Shown: positions 1 through 7,428 of the stretch, in pieces
Numbering within the stretch: the stretch's first letter is position 1
Layout: every line of letters starts with the position of its first letter
NCBI RefSeq assembly: GCF_010672085.1
Contig: NZ_JAAHHT010000077.1
Coordinates: 1 to 37,103, forward strand
DNA length: 37,103 nt
Direction of reading: 5' to 3'
From: Okeania sp. SIO3I5
GTDB lineage: Bacteria > Cyanobacteriota > Cyanobacteriia > Cyanobacteriales > Microcoleaceae
Notes under the pieces: generated by a model
The model's input: only the letters and a program-made list of their open reading frames with translations
Told to the model about the DNA's origin: nothing
Database searches by the model: none
Translations under genes and position numbers: made by a program

Positions 1-844
1 GAGATACTTCAAAAGTAGGAAGCAAAATTACATCAAAGTTTTTAACTAAAAATAAAGCTGTTTTGTGGTGCAATTCATCTACTAGGTTTCTAATTTTTAA
101 CCTTAGTCGATTAGCTGCTTTTTTCATACGTTGTTTGGTTTTAGATTTAGCTTTGGTTAGTCTGGAAATTAAATCATCCAAATGATAGCAGAGTCGCTGG
201 ATTCTTCCGATATCACCAGAACCTATCCAACCAAAACTATTTTCAGAGAATAACGTTAAAAAGTTTCTGACGCCTGGATCTAAAGCCACAATCCGGTTTT
301 GATTTTCAACTGGATATTTTGTGCTCTTCACTGGCAAACAAAGATAACATTGTCCTCGCTCCACAACTAGCCTACAATCTCCAAAATCTTCTGGTAGTGA
401 TTCAGAAAATTTAATTTCTCCTAACTTTGTGTAATAAACACCCTTGGCCGAAACTGCTGATTTAGGAATATAGCTTGATTGTATTGGATTCTTTCTAGAT
501 TTAAACTTGACTTGTTGAAATTGGCCAGTCTGAGAATATTTAATTTTTGCTTCTTTGACTGAATTACAAGCATCACGAACAGCAATAGATTTAATCTGAT
601 CAGGAACAGGTTTAGCCCATTCAGGAAGATTCCTTAAAATCTCTCCTTTAATTGCTTTCCAGTTAGCTTTGGTATCAGGTTGCTGAAGATATTCAACAGT
701 GCGGTTATAGGTAAATCTAGCAACACCTATCCATTGTCTAAGTAGTTGTCTTTGTTCCCGGTTGAGGTAAATCCGAATCTTCTTTGATTTTTGAAAAGGA
801 CTTTCTAAGTCCGTGGATTCTACAGGAGAAAATATGGATGACAC
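1..844 (-). CDS. tnpB: IS607-type TnpB (RNA-guided endonuclease family), partial
   Basis: The minus strand is open from about 844 to the left edge, so the C-terminal catalytic part lies outside the window. The translation contains KSKKIRIYLNREQRQLLRQW, then FTYNRTVEYLQQPDTKANW, and later IVALDPGVRNFLTLFSENSF. The last is the first RuvC-type block, with its aspartate in LDPGV. This is the OrfB/TnpB pattern of IS607 and IS605 transposons, whose proteins are RNA-guided DNA nucleases acting near the element end. No ATG lies in frame upstream; GTG at 844 is only the nearest plausible start. A palindromic repeat at 847-889 sits where the start region should overlap tnpA, so the original start was probably lost. 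The RuvC glutamate and zinc finger cannot be judged here. Confidence 0.8.
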   Translation of the reverse strand, partial: MSSIFSPVESTDLESPFQKSKKIRIYLNREQRQLLRQWIGVARFTYNRTVEYLQQPDTKANWKAIKGEILRNLPEWAKPVPDQIKSIAVRDACNSVKEAKIKYSQTGQFQQVKFKSRKNPIQSSYIPKSAVSAKGVYYTKLGEIKFSESLPEDFGDCRLVVERGQCYLCLPVKSTKYPVENQNRIVALDPGVRNFLTLFSENSFGWIGSGDIGRIQRLCYHLDDLISRLTKAKSKTKQRMKKAANRLRLKIRNLVDELHHKTALFLVKNFDVILLPTFEVS

Positions 845-846
845 AG

Positions 847-889
847 ACCCACCCCCATCCCTTCCTGGGAGGGGGGCTAGAAGGGTGGA
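847..889. repeat. REP-like palindromic repeat, copy 1
   Basis: It begins acccacccccatccc, has a central cctgggaggg and ends agggtgga, forming an imperfect hairpin. The same sequence with minor changes occurs at 10420-10463. Here it separates the broken tnpA from tnpB, which normally overlap or abut in IS607 elements. Confidence 0.7.
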
Positions 890-890
890 T

Positions 891-1361
891 TTATGATTCT
901 GGGCAGTGTAGAGTGTGGTTGAGAACCAGGATTTCTCCACCGTTTTGTTGGACCAAACACTGTATAAGCTCGAATCCAAATCTCGTGAGTCTGTCCCTAC
1001 AGGCAACAATAATTTGGAGCTGATCTCTTGGCAAGATTCTGTCCAGTATGGCTCTAAGACCTTTTCTTTTAAAGTTGAGTCCCCTACCGATGTCTTTGAT
1101 GACTTCAGGTCCTGGGTACTGGCTTTGCATGAACTCAACAAGTCTATTGAGGTGGTCTCTTTGTTTTGCTGATGAGACTCGGCAGTAGCAAACAGTGGAA
1201 GCTCTAGCTGCACCCATTATGTAGGACTTTGTGTCAGACAATCTTGGCCATCCTTCGTTTTTGATGATTTTGATTTTGCCCTCATCGACCTATTTCCGTT
1301 TTTTTTATTTAGGATGTAAGCCAAGTATTTCTACTGCTTTTCTAAGGTTCACATAACTCAT
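891..1361 (-). pseudogene. tnpA: IS607-type serine recombinase TnpA, broken
   Basis: Read from the ATG at 1361, the frame gives MSYVNLRKAVEILGLHPK, then TAA (1305-1307), five codons later TAG (1290-1292), then continues in the same frame through VDEGKIKIIKNEG, ASTVCYCRVSSAKQRDHLNR and CRDRLTRFGFELIQ to LHCPES. It is an IS607 transposase: an N-terminal MerR-like helix-turn-helix followed by a serine-recombinase catalytic domain with the catalytic Ser in the CRVSS block. Because both sides of the stops share one frame, nonsense point changes rather than a frameshift killed the gene. The C-terminus stops soon after the catalytic domain, at the point where the 847-889 palindromic repeat begins, so it is truncated too. 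The element cannot transpose with its own recombinase. Confidence 0.85.
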
Positions 1362-1476
1362 ATAGTTTTTGTGAACTTATATGAGTATATATAAGCTAAT
1401 CAAAAACTGTTTGTCAACCTTTTAAAAATTAATTGAACATTGGTAAGTAGAAAGTAGGGAATAAAAAATATAGAGC

Positions 1477-1614
1477 AGTGGTCATTTCAGTTATCAGTTA
1501 TCAGTTATCAGTCAACCTCCGATTGAAGTCGGAGGTTTGAAATACTGAATTAAATATTTTTTTCATCCTCTTAAAAGGGGAGGCTTTAGACCTCGTTTTT
1601 TGGTAAAAATAATT
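1477..1614 (-). repeat. Dispersed composite repeat with internal heptamers, copy 1
   Basis: On the minus strand the order is: ggtctaaagcctcccc, a gatgaaaaa block, tatttaattcagtatttc, a small cggaggt hairpin, about 3.5 tandem actgata heptamers (1488-1512), then gaaatgacc. The same order occurs at 4893-5094 on the plus strand and, more diverged, at 22950-23090. No coding potential is visible. The rest of the gap 1362-1756 holds nothing recognisable. Confidence 0.7.
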
Positions 1615-1756
1615 TTTTCTAGCTATTTTATCAGACCATCAAAATATACAATTAATTTGGCTTACCTAATTAATTGTATTTACCCAAAATCATCCACATC
1701 TTATATTTCTAACTTCCTAAAGTTTAAACTTAAAGGCTTAGTCTAGAGGGGATGAT

Positions 1757-2452
1757 TCAATATGAATTTTTAATTAAACGTTGTTTCAAAAGTTCAGGAT
1801 GGCCTTGGTCTACTACTTGGCCTTTATCTAGTAGAAATGCTCCATCAGAATAATCCAACTCATTTAAGCGATGAGTAACCCACAGAGCAGTAATACCTCG
1901 CTTTTTCACCAAACTTTGAACTTGACTCACCAAATCTAATTGACTATCTGGATCGAGTAAAGCTGTAGGTTCATCCAAAAGTAAAATATCGCAGTTGCGG
2001 GCAATAGCACCAGCAATAGCAATTCTTTGTTTTTGTCCCCCGCTCAAAGCATATATTGGTCGCCGTTGTAATTCTAATAAATTTACGGCACTTAAAGCAT
2101 CTTCTACCCGATGACGAATTTGAGGTTGAGACAATCTCTCCTCAACTAACCCAAAAGCGACATCTGCTCCTACTGTAGGCATCACAAGTTGATGGTCAGG
2201 ATTTTGGAAAACAAACCCTATTTGTCCTTCAAAATGAATTGTTCCAGACTGAGGAGACAAAAGTTGGGCTAATAATCTTAATAGAGTTGATTTACCACTG
2301 CCATTAGTACCCAAGAGCATCCAAAACTCTCCCTTGGGTACTTTTAGAGAACAAGAGCGTAATACTTGGCTACCGTTAGGCCAATTAAAACAAATATCCT
2401 CTACTAAAATTGCTGGATTAGTAACTTTAATAGTTTTATCCTTTGGCTTCAT
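1757..2452 (-). CDS. ECF/CbiO-like ABC transporter ATP-binding protein
   Basis: A 231-residue ABC ATPase that would hydrolyse ATP on the cytoplasmic face of an importer. Walker A is GTNGSGKST (48-56), the Q-loop is FQNPDHQ (82-88), the signature is LSGGQ (136-140), Walker B is DILLLDE (155-161) and the switch histidine is H194. The Q-loop wording and single short domain resemble the cobalt/nickel and vitamin ECF-type ATPases (CbiO/EcfA). No permease or substrate-binding gene is adjacent, so the substrate is unknown. Its ATG overlaps the stop of the upstream UPF0367 gene by four bases, which indicates translational coupling in one transcript. All catalytic motifs are intact. Confidence 0.88.
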   Translation of the reverse strand: MKPKDKTIKVTNPAILVEDICFNWPNGSQVLRSCSLKVPKGEFWMLLGTNGSGKSTLLRLLAQLLSPQSGTIHFEGQIGFVFQNPDHQLVMPTVGADVAFGLVEERLSQPQIRHRVEDALSAVNLLELQRRPIYALSGGQKQRIAIAGAIARNCDILLLDEPTALLDPDSQLDLVSQVQSLVKKRGITALWVTHRLNELDYSDGAFLLDKGQVVDQGHPELLKQRLIKNSY

Positions 2453-2715
2453 TGGGTCAGAGCGACAAAACCTGGTGGCCTACCAGTAGCAGTAGCACCA
2501 GATTTTTGGGAAATTTGAACACCAGAAACTTCACTGATTACTACAGCAATTTTTTTCTCTGGCATTTTCTCACAAGTAAGTTCTAAAAGTTGAGGGTTTC
2601 CAGAACGAATAGACTCAACAATTTGTTGATAAACAGCCTCAGCGTCCTCAGCGGACTTACGTTGTACTGAAAATGGCACGGGGGTGTACTTCACAATGAT
2701 GTCAATAGTGAACAT
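2449..2715 (-). CDS. UPF0367 family conserved cyanobacterial protein
   Basis: An 88-residue protein containing PFSVQRKSAEDAEAVYQQI, QLLELTCEK and SGATATGRPPGFVAL. These match the UPF0367 family, a small protein conserved across cyanobacteria with no established function. The length is normal for the family. No signal peptide or membrane segment is seen. It is the first gene of a two-gene unit and overlaps the ABC ATPase gene by four bases (ATGA junction). The association with an ATPase is the only functional hint here. Confidence 0.85.
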   Translation of the reverse strand: MFTIDIIVKYTPVPFSVQRKSAEDAEAVYQQIVESIRSGNPQLLELTCEKMPEKKIAVVISEVSGVQISQKSGATATGRPPGFVALTQ

Positions 2716-2832
2716 TTTTTAATTTAGTGAGCTTGAAGGGCAATTTTATCCCATTTTAACCGCAAGCAGTATAACGATAAATTTCCAACCTTGCATATAG
2801 AGCTTATTGGTTCAAAAACTGTTTACCTACTT

Positions 2833-3150
2833 CTTGACATCCTCCCGACGCTGCTCTGCGAGACAGCAAGGGATTCCCATCCACCAATCAAACAGACTAA
2901 GCTGACTGAACGACTCAGGGAGGGTTGACACCTCGCTGGAAAATGCTGGCTTACCAGTCTAACGCTTCCTCCGTGTCCGTTTTAAGTCTCCGAGTGCCCC
3001 TCGGCGACTTGATTAAAAAGTGATAGTAGTCTTAACCTTGGTTTTTGGTTAAGTAACATTTGCATTTTAACATGCTTATCTGTAAAACCACTCTTATTGA
3101 TTGGTTTTCAGGCCCTAGCTCCCCTACGGGAGAGCGCGGGTCTTCAACCA
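2833..3150 (-). mobile_element. Internally deleted IS200/IS605-type element (MITE-like)
   Basis: On the minus strand the left end agacccgcgctctcc (3133-3147) resembles the left end of the complete element at 24002. The right end gtcgggaggatgtcaa (2834-2849) matches the right end at 25467-25482. Between them lies only the 3' tail of tnpB, including the cggacacggaggaagcgt block found near 25338. Most of tnpB is gone. It is therefore a non-autonomous derivative about 318 bp long, mobilisable only in trans. Confidence 0.75.
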
Positions 3151-3215
3151 ACGTTGAGATAAATTTTATGATGAAAAATACATCTTAATTCCTTGATTAA
3201 GTTAATGCTCTGAAT

Positions 3216-3308
3216 CAGGACTTACGCACGCATATCAAATTGTACACCACCTGTAGGGGCTATTTGTGAATCGCCCCTACTAGATATGGTGCTTCTGCGT
3301 AAGTCCTG
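3216..3308. mobile_element. Small palindromic MITE
   Basis: Perfect 13-bp inverted ends, caggacttacgca (3216-3228) and tgcgtaagtcctg (3296-3308), enclose a second inverted pair, gtaggggc and gcccctac (8 bp). The whole 93 bp can fold into one hairpin. It lies about 350 bp upstream of psbD. Confidence 0.7.
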
Positions 3309-3494
3309 TGAATATACGTTTTTACACCAATATGACCCACTCAGTGAATTGTACAATTATTTATCCTGGCTACAGTTCCGTTGTACTTTAAATAGAAGTT
3401 ATTTTTCCAAGAGAGATTGTATTGCGACATTGAGATTGCTACTTGAAAATCTAAAATCTAACAAAATAATGTCCGAAAAAACTTATTTTTCTGG

Positions 3495-3523
3495 TTGCCC
3501 CAATTGAAAATTACCTTTATAAT
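3495..3523 (+). promoter_or_regulatory. Putative sigma-70-type promoter of psbD
   Basis: A perfect TATAAT at 3518-3523 lies 17 bases after TTGCCC at 3495-3500. This would give a 5' untranslated leader of roughly 125 bases before psbD, containing a small ttctgctttagcagaa hairpin. Predicted from sequence only. Confidence 0.5.
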
Positions 3524-3656
3524 GAGAATCACGGTAACAAAATTAAACAATTTTGATAAAAGCTCTCATATTCTGCTTTAGCAGAACGTCATAACTATAT
3601 TATGGTGGAGAAAAAACATTAACCGTAGTTATCATAATTATTTGGAGAATTCCGTA

Positions 3657-4715
3657 ATGACTGCAGCAGTCGGACGCCCACAAACTCAAAGAGGACCATT
3701 CGATGTCCTTGATGACTGGCTCAAACGCGATCGCTTTGTATTCGTTGGTTGGTCAGGTATACTATTGTTCCCTTGTGCATTCCTGGCCATAGGAGGATGG
3801 TTAACTGGTACTACCTTTGTAACTTCCTGGTATACTCATGGTTTAGCCAGTTCTTACTTAGAAGGCTGTAATTTTCTAACTGTTGCAGTTAGCAGTCCAG
3901 CTTATAGCATGGGACATTCCCTACTATTCCTCTGGGGTCCAGAAGCTCAGTGGGATTTTGCCCGTTGGTGTCAAATCGGCGGCCTTTGGTCATTCGTTGC
4001 CTTACACGGTGCATTTTCTCTCATTGGTTTCTGCCTACGTCAGATTGAAATTGCCCGTTTGGTTGGAATACGTCCTTATAACGCTATTGCCTTCACAGGA
4101 CCAATTGCTGTATTTGTGAGTGTATTCTTAATGTACCCATTGGGTCAATCAAGCTGGTTCTTTGGACCTAGTTTCGGTGTTGCTGGTATCTTCCGATTCA
4201 TCCTATTTTTACAAGGATTCCATAACTGGACACTCAACCCATTCCACATGATGGGTGTAGCAGGAATATTGGGTGGTGCACTTTTGTGTGCTATTCATGG
4301 TGCTACGGTAGAAAATACACTTTTCCAAGATGGAGAGGCAGCAAATACCTTCCGCGCATTTGAGCCTACTCAATCCGAAGAAACATATTCCATGGTGACA
4401 GCTAATCGTTTCTGGTCTCAAATCTTCGGTATTGCATTTTCCAACAAGCGTTGGTTACACTTCTTCATGTTGTTTGTACCAGTAACAGGATTGTGGATGA
4501 GTTCCATAGGTATCATAGGTTTAGCATTTAACCTACGAGCTTATGACTTCGTATCTCAAGAGTTACGGGCAGCAGAAGACCCAGAGTTTGAAACATTTTA
4601 TACCAAAAACATTTTGCTGAACGAGGGTATCCGAGCTTGGATGTCTCCTGCAGATCAGCCACATCAAAACTTTATCTTCCCTGAAGAAGTATTACCTCGT
4701 GGTAATGCTCTGTAA
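3657..4715 (+). CDS. psbD: Photosystem II D2 protein (divergent, solitary copy)
   Basis: The D2 reaction-centre subunit, a five-helix thylakoid protein that with D1 binds P680, pheophytin, plastoquinone QA and the non-haem iron. The 352-residue length is exactly canonical. Key residues stay: H117 (accessory chlorophyll), Y160 (TyrD), H189 and H197 in [10 protein letters not shown], and the C-terminal [12 protein letters not shown]. The start is ATG 3657, with GGAG at 3644-3647 nine bases upstream; an in-frame TTG at 3642 overlaps this ribosome site and is unlikely to be used. psbD normally overlaps psbC, but no psbC follows, so this is a psbD2-type paralogue. It is unusually divergent: against the usual D2 as I remember it there are some 40 changes, including G99W, D83Y, M126C and F130I. 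A terminator follows. Confidence 0.97.
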   Translation: MTAAVGRPQTQRGPFDVLDDWLKRDRFVFVGWSGILLFPCAFLAIGGWLTGTTFVTSWYTHGLASSYLEGCNFLTVAVSSPAYSMGHSLLFLWGPEAQWDFARWCQIGGLWSFVALHGAFSLIGFCLRQIEIARLVGIRPYNAIAFTGPIAVFVSVFLMYPLGQSSWFFGPSFGVAGIFRFILFLQGFHNWTLNPFHMMGVAGILGGALLCAIHGATVENTLFQDGEAANTFRAFEPTQSEETYSMVTANRFWSQIFGIAFSNKRWLHFFMLFVPVTGLWMSSIGIIGLAFNLRAYDFVSQELRAAEDPEFETFYTKNILLNEGIRAWMSPADQPHQNFIFPEEVLPRGNAL

Positions 4716-4764
4716 TATACCATAATTTATCACAGAATAAGTTTAATACTTATCCTTTAATGAA

Positions 4765-4801
4765 TAGTTCCTACATGAATGTGTAGGAGCTATTTTTTTT
4801 G
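4765..4801 (+). terminator. Rho-independent terminator of psbD
   Basis: An 11-bp stem, tagttcctaca with tgtaggagcta (one G-T pair), is followed by eight T residues at 4793-4800, about 50 bases after the psbD stop. Confidence 0.85.
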
Positions 4802-4860
4802 TCCAAAAAGCCATCCATACAGGATTTGTCAAAAATCCATAGAGGGAGGTATGATTCAAA

Positions 4861-4893
4861 AATTAATAATTAATAATTAATAATTAATAATTA
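4861..4893. repeat. Tandem heptamer (aattaat, about 4.7 copies)
   Basis: Perfect head-to-tail copies of the 7-base unit aattaat between the psbD terminator and a composite repeat. This is the short tandemly repeated repetitive class common in filamentous cyanobacteria. Confidence 0.9.
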
Positions 4894-5094
4894 CCAAAAA
4901 ATTAGGTCTAAAGCCTCCCCTTGGATAGGGGATGAAAAAGCGGTCGAGGGATGGCGAGGTTTCCTCGCCATATCCAATCGACCAAGAGAAATATTTAATT
5001 CAGTATTTCAAGTCTTTGATTTTAGTCGGAGGTTCACTGATAACTGATAACTGATAACTGATAACTGATAACTGATAACTGAAATGACCTCTCC
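4893..5094 (+). repeat. Dispersed composite repeat with internal heptamers, copy 2
   Basis: Same module order as 1477-1614 but on the opposite strand: ggtctaaagcctcccc, gatgaaaaa, an extra segment with a ggcgaggtttcctcgcc hairpin, tatttaattcagtatttc, agtcggagg, then about 6.7 actgata heptamers (5036-5082) and gaaatgacc. The extra segment (agcggtc to ccaagagaaat) recurs at 33212-33292. Confidence 0.7.
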
Positions 5095-5209
5095 TTGAAA
5101 ACGGATAGGATTGACTAATCATGAAAATTTTTATTTATTATCCCCTATCCAAGGGGAGGCTTAATACCAAAATTTTTCGGTAAAGTTTTGAGGACAATTA
5201 TTGATTCTT

Positions 5210-5345
5210 GAGATTTCCCGACGCTGCTATGCTCGAAATAGCATAAGAAATCTAAACCTCACGATTTAGGTTTCTGTTTCAGAACATCGGCCTCTTTCAG
5301 GCTCTTGTTTACACAACTGGACTGAACATTGGCATAGCTTCAAAA
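5210..5345 (-). mobile_element. Solo IS605-like right-end remnant
   Basis: On the minus strand, ctgaaacagaaacctaaat, then cgtgaggttt and the agcagcgtcggg hairpin arm, resemble the right end at 14970-15076 and the hairpin at 25467. No open frame of useful length remains. It is read as the 3' tail of a decayed tnpB element. The terminal gatgtcaa is replaced by aatctcaa, so this end is diverged. Confidence 0.4.
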
Positions 5346-5361
5346 AAAATTAACCAGACAA

Positions 5362-5392
5362 TTGCATTCTAAAATTTTTGTGCTAATATAAT
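5362..5392 (+). promoter_or_regulatory. Putative promoter of the structured RNA unit
   Basis: A perfect TATAAT at 5387-5392 with TTGCAT at 5362-5367 (19-base spacing) points to a start near 5399, just before the structured segment. Prediction only. Confidence 0.45.
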
Positions 5393-5398
5393 AAACGT

Positions 5399-5690
5399 AA
5401 ATAAAGTAAAAAAACCGCTTAGGGAAAAAAGGAGGTGATGCCTATGCCAGATAGTAGTAAACGCATGGGTCACCTGATTGGAAAATATCGGCTGTGCGCC
5501 GGGGCTGCTCTCTAGTAGTTAGTCTTTGTTCCTCCCTAGGAACTATAAAATTAACCTTAATTAGGCTGACCTAGGGTTCCGCCCGGCAGTCAGATTCCAA
5601 TTAGTGTGATCCTCTAGACCGCTCTTGTCTAAAATTAGTGCTTAGGTATTTACTAAAACACTATCCGAGATAAGAGCGGATAGTTTTTTG
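5399..5690 (+). ncRNA. Structured RNA unit of unassigned class (possible solo HEARO/omega RNA)
   Basis: Four stems can be traced. The first is aggtga (5433-5438) with tcacct (5470-5475), extended by cctatg with catggg. The second is ccctagg (5534-5540) with cctaggg (5570-5576). The third is a 12-bp stem of 5619-5630 with 5668-5679, one G-T. The fourth is a terminator stem, actatccg (5660-5667) with cggatagt (5677-5684), followed by TTTTTT. The last two overlap and are mutually exclusive. The unit has its own likely promoter and ends just before the dehydratase gene. GC content is visibly higher than the surroundings. From memory the layout, and a vestigial TTG frame reading MSNF right after it, recall the RNA that precedes iscB genes; no iscB follows here. 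A riboswitch-like leader is the alternative. Confidence 0.5.
5444..5515 (+). CDS. Possible 23-residue peptide within the structured RNA
   Basis: The ATG at 5444 is eight bases after a perfect GGAGG (5431-5435) and encodes MPDSSKRMGHLIGKYRLCAG plus AAL. The reading frame overlaps the first hairpin (5433-5475), which would sequester both the ribosome site and the start. It may be a regulated leader peptide, or simply a chance frame in a structured RNA, where the GGAGG is part of the stem. I do not recognise the peptide. Confidence 0.25.
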   Translation: MPDSSKRMGHLIGKYRLCAGAAL

Positions 5691-5711
5691 AGCAATTTTA
5701 GGAATAGTTCA

Positions 5712-5993
5712 ATGACTGAATTACTAACTGTAGAAGAAATTAATCAACGTACCACTCAACTATCAGATTGGAAATTAGAAGGTAACAAGCTTAAGTGTAT
5801 AAAAATATTTAAAGATTTTGTTGAAGCGATTGCTTTTGTGAATAAATTAGTAGCTCCTGCTGAAGCATCACAACATCATCCAGATTTGGAAGTATCCTAC
5901 AATCAAGTGACAGTTATATTAACAACCCATGATGCTGGTGGCTTAACAGAAAAAGATTTTAGTATGGCTCAAACAATATCTAGCTTAGGTTAG
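5712..5993 (+). CDS. 4a-hydroxytetrahydrobiopterin (pterin-4a-carbinolamine) dehydratase
   Basis: A 93-residue PCD/DCoH family protein that dehydrates 4a-carbinolamine pterin. In cyanobacteria, where phenylalanine hydroxylase is usually absent, it may serve pterin or molybdopterin metabolism instead. The family signature is complete: E51 and three residues later H55-H56-P57, then Y63, H73 and D82 (ASQHHPDLEVSYNQ and TTHDAGGLTEKD). The start is ATG 5712 with AGGAA at 5700-5704. An in-frame TTG at 5688 overlaps the T-run of the preceding terminator and is unlikely. The gene follows the structured RNA by about 20 bases, so read-through or attenuation could control it. Confidence 0.93.
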   Translation: MTELLTVEEINQRTTQLSDWKLEGNKLKCIKIFKDFVEAIAFVNKLVAPAEASQHHPDLEVSYNQVTVILTTHDAGGLTEKDFSMAQTISSLG

Positions 5994-6986
5994 TCTAACT
6001 TTAAAAATCTACAGGGAAATATTTTAGGTAGTAGTAATAGTAATTATAGAATAAATGGTATAGCAAGGTTTTTTCAGGGTGCTATAGGAGAGAAACTCAA
6101 GAATATTTTCTGAATCAAGATTAGGCGTGAAACCAAGTTTGACTTAAAGATTATAACTAAAATTGGAGTAAGGAAAAGTTCTTAGTATTTTTCTGTATCA
6201 CCATTTCCCGATATCTCTAATCCCTATTTGACTCAAAAATTATACCTTGATTTTTGGGTAATAACTTTTTTAGATTAGGTCATATCAAAATAATGATTTC
6301 CCTTTAAAGTCTCCCCTTTAAAGCGCGAAAAAATTTATTTTTTTTCCTTTTAGTCAATCCTCTCCCTAAAAGGAAGAGGTAATTATCTATTAATGAAAGA
6401 ACCTTTTTTAGTTCTTAAACTACTTAGCTAATAATATTTTTATAGGTAAGTATAATATAAAATCCCCCGAAAGGGAGGGTTGTTTCAAAAATTAATAAGT
6501 TAGTTAGCTCTGGGTAGGTTTGAGTAATGTAGAGGTGGAAAATGGGAAAAGATTACTCAATTTAGTTATTTGAACGAATTAACTCTTCTTAAATAGGCTA
6601 ATTATTCTGATTAAATCAGCTTTTTTTCAATTACTGTTAGATGAGTAGAATAAATTTGATGATTTCCTAACTATTGATGAAAAATTCTCTCACATCACCG
6701 ATTTACTATCTATACATTTAGATATATTTTTACGCTTATGAAAGCTGTTTTCCTTAAATGAAAAATGCTTTAGACACAAATGTTAGATAACTAAAAAGTA
6801 TTTTTTCTTATCTGTTTTTTTTATTAGAACTTTTTGAAAAAATGTTATGAGTGAGTACCATAAATAGAGAATAGGGAATGGGCAATGTTTGACTGTTAAT
6901 TTTCTGCATTTATCCACTCAGGTGAGAAACAAATACCTGGTTTTTGATATTGATTTAATGACTTTTTTTTACACTTTTTAAACCTC
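5994..6986. other. Gene-poor AT-rich intergenic region
   Basis: No frame with recognisable protein similarity on either strand. A block at 6297-6372 (aaagtctcccctttaaag, then ccttttagtcaatcctctcc) belongs to the same dispersed family as 4893-5094 and 33178-33350. The rest shows nothing identifiable. Confidence 0.5.
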
Positions 6987-7231
6987 TAATTAGGGTTTGC
7001 TGAAAAAGTCTTCTTGCTGTTTCTAGTAGTCAGTAGTCAGTAGTCAGTAGAAATGGTGGATTTAAAGAATCTAATTGGAACAATTATTTCTCAAAACTTC
7101 CCGTTTTATTTTCTCCTCATCCTTGCTTTTTGTAGCTCACGAGAGCAAAAAACTGGCAGTTTTTTCACACAGATAATCGCTCAAATCTTTAGTTGATCAG
7201 CTTGATATATTTATTCAGCAAGCCCTAATTA
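6987..7231. mobile_element. 245-bp TIR element (MITE), copy A
   Basis: Ends taattagggtttgctgaa (6987-7004) and ttcagcaagccctaatta (7214-7231) are inverted repeats of 18 bp with one mismatch. The interior carries agtagtc heptamers at 7025-7050 and no gene. The same ends bound 32481-32734. Single ends with this motif recur near 14868 and, inverted, near 29497-29525. The remaining bases to the HD-GYP gene (7232-7428) show no feature. Confidence 0.75.
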
Positions 7232-7428
7232 TAAGAATATCTATAGATTCATTATTTATTGAGCAGCTCCCAATGAAAAGTTAATTAGTTAAAATCCAGA
7301 AAGTTAATATTCTTTAGTTTAAAATAATTTTTTCTGAGTATACTTTCATTGCGAAAACTATTAAAAACTACTATATTAATTAATAACTAAGTTAATTTAA
7401 GGTCAAGGCTATTGACTAAGCCTAAACT

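Noticed and set aside
3286-3507. 73-codon frame upstream of psbD
   Set aside because: It starts inside a palindromic MITE and covers the likely psbD promoter; no similarity recognised.
3642-3656. TTG start adding five residues to D2
   Set aside because: The TTG overlaps the GGAG ribosome site of the ATG at 3657, and the shorter protein has the exact canonical length of 352.
5490-5520. Group II intron 5' end (GTGCGCC)
   Set aside because: No domain V/VI hairpin or intron 3' end follows within the unit, and no reverse transcriptase is present.
5688-5711. TTG start adding eight residues (MSNFRNSS) to the dehydratase
   Set aside because: It lies in the T-run of the terminator and has no ribosome site; ATG 5712 has AGGAA at proper distance.
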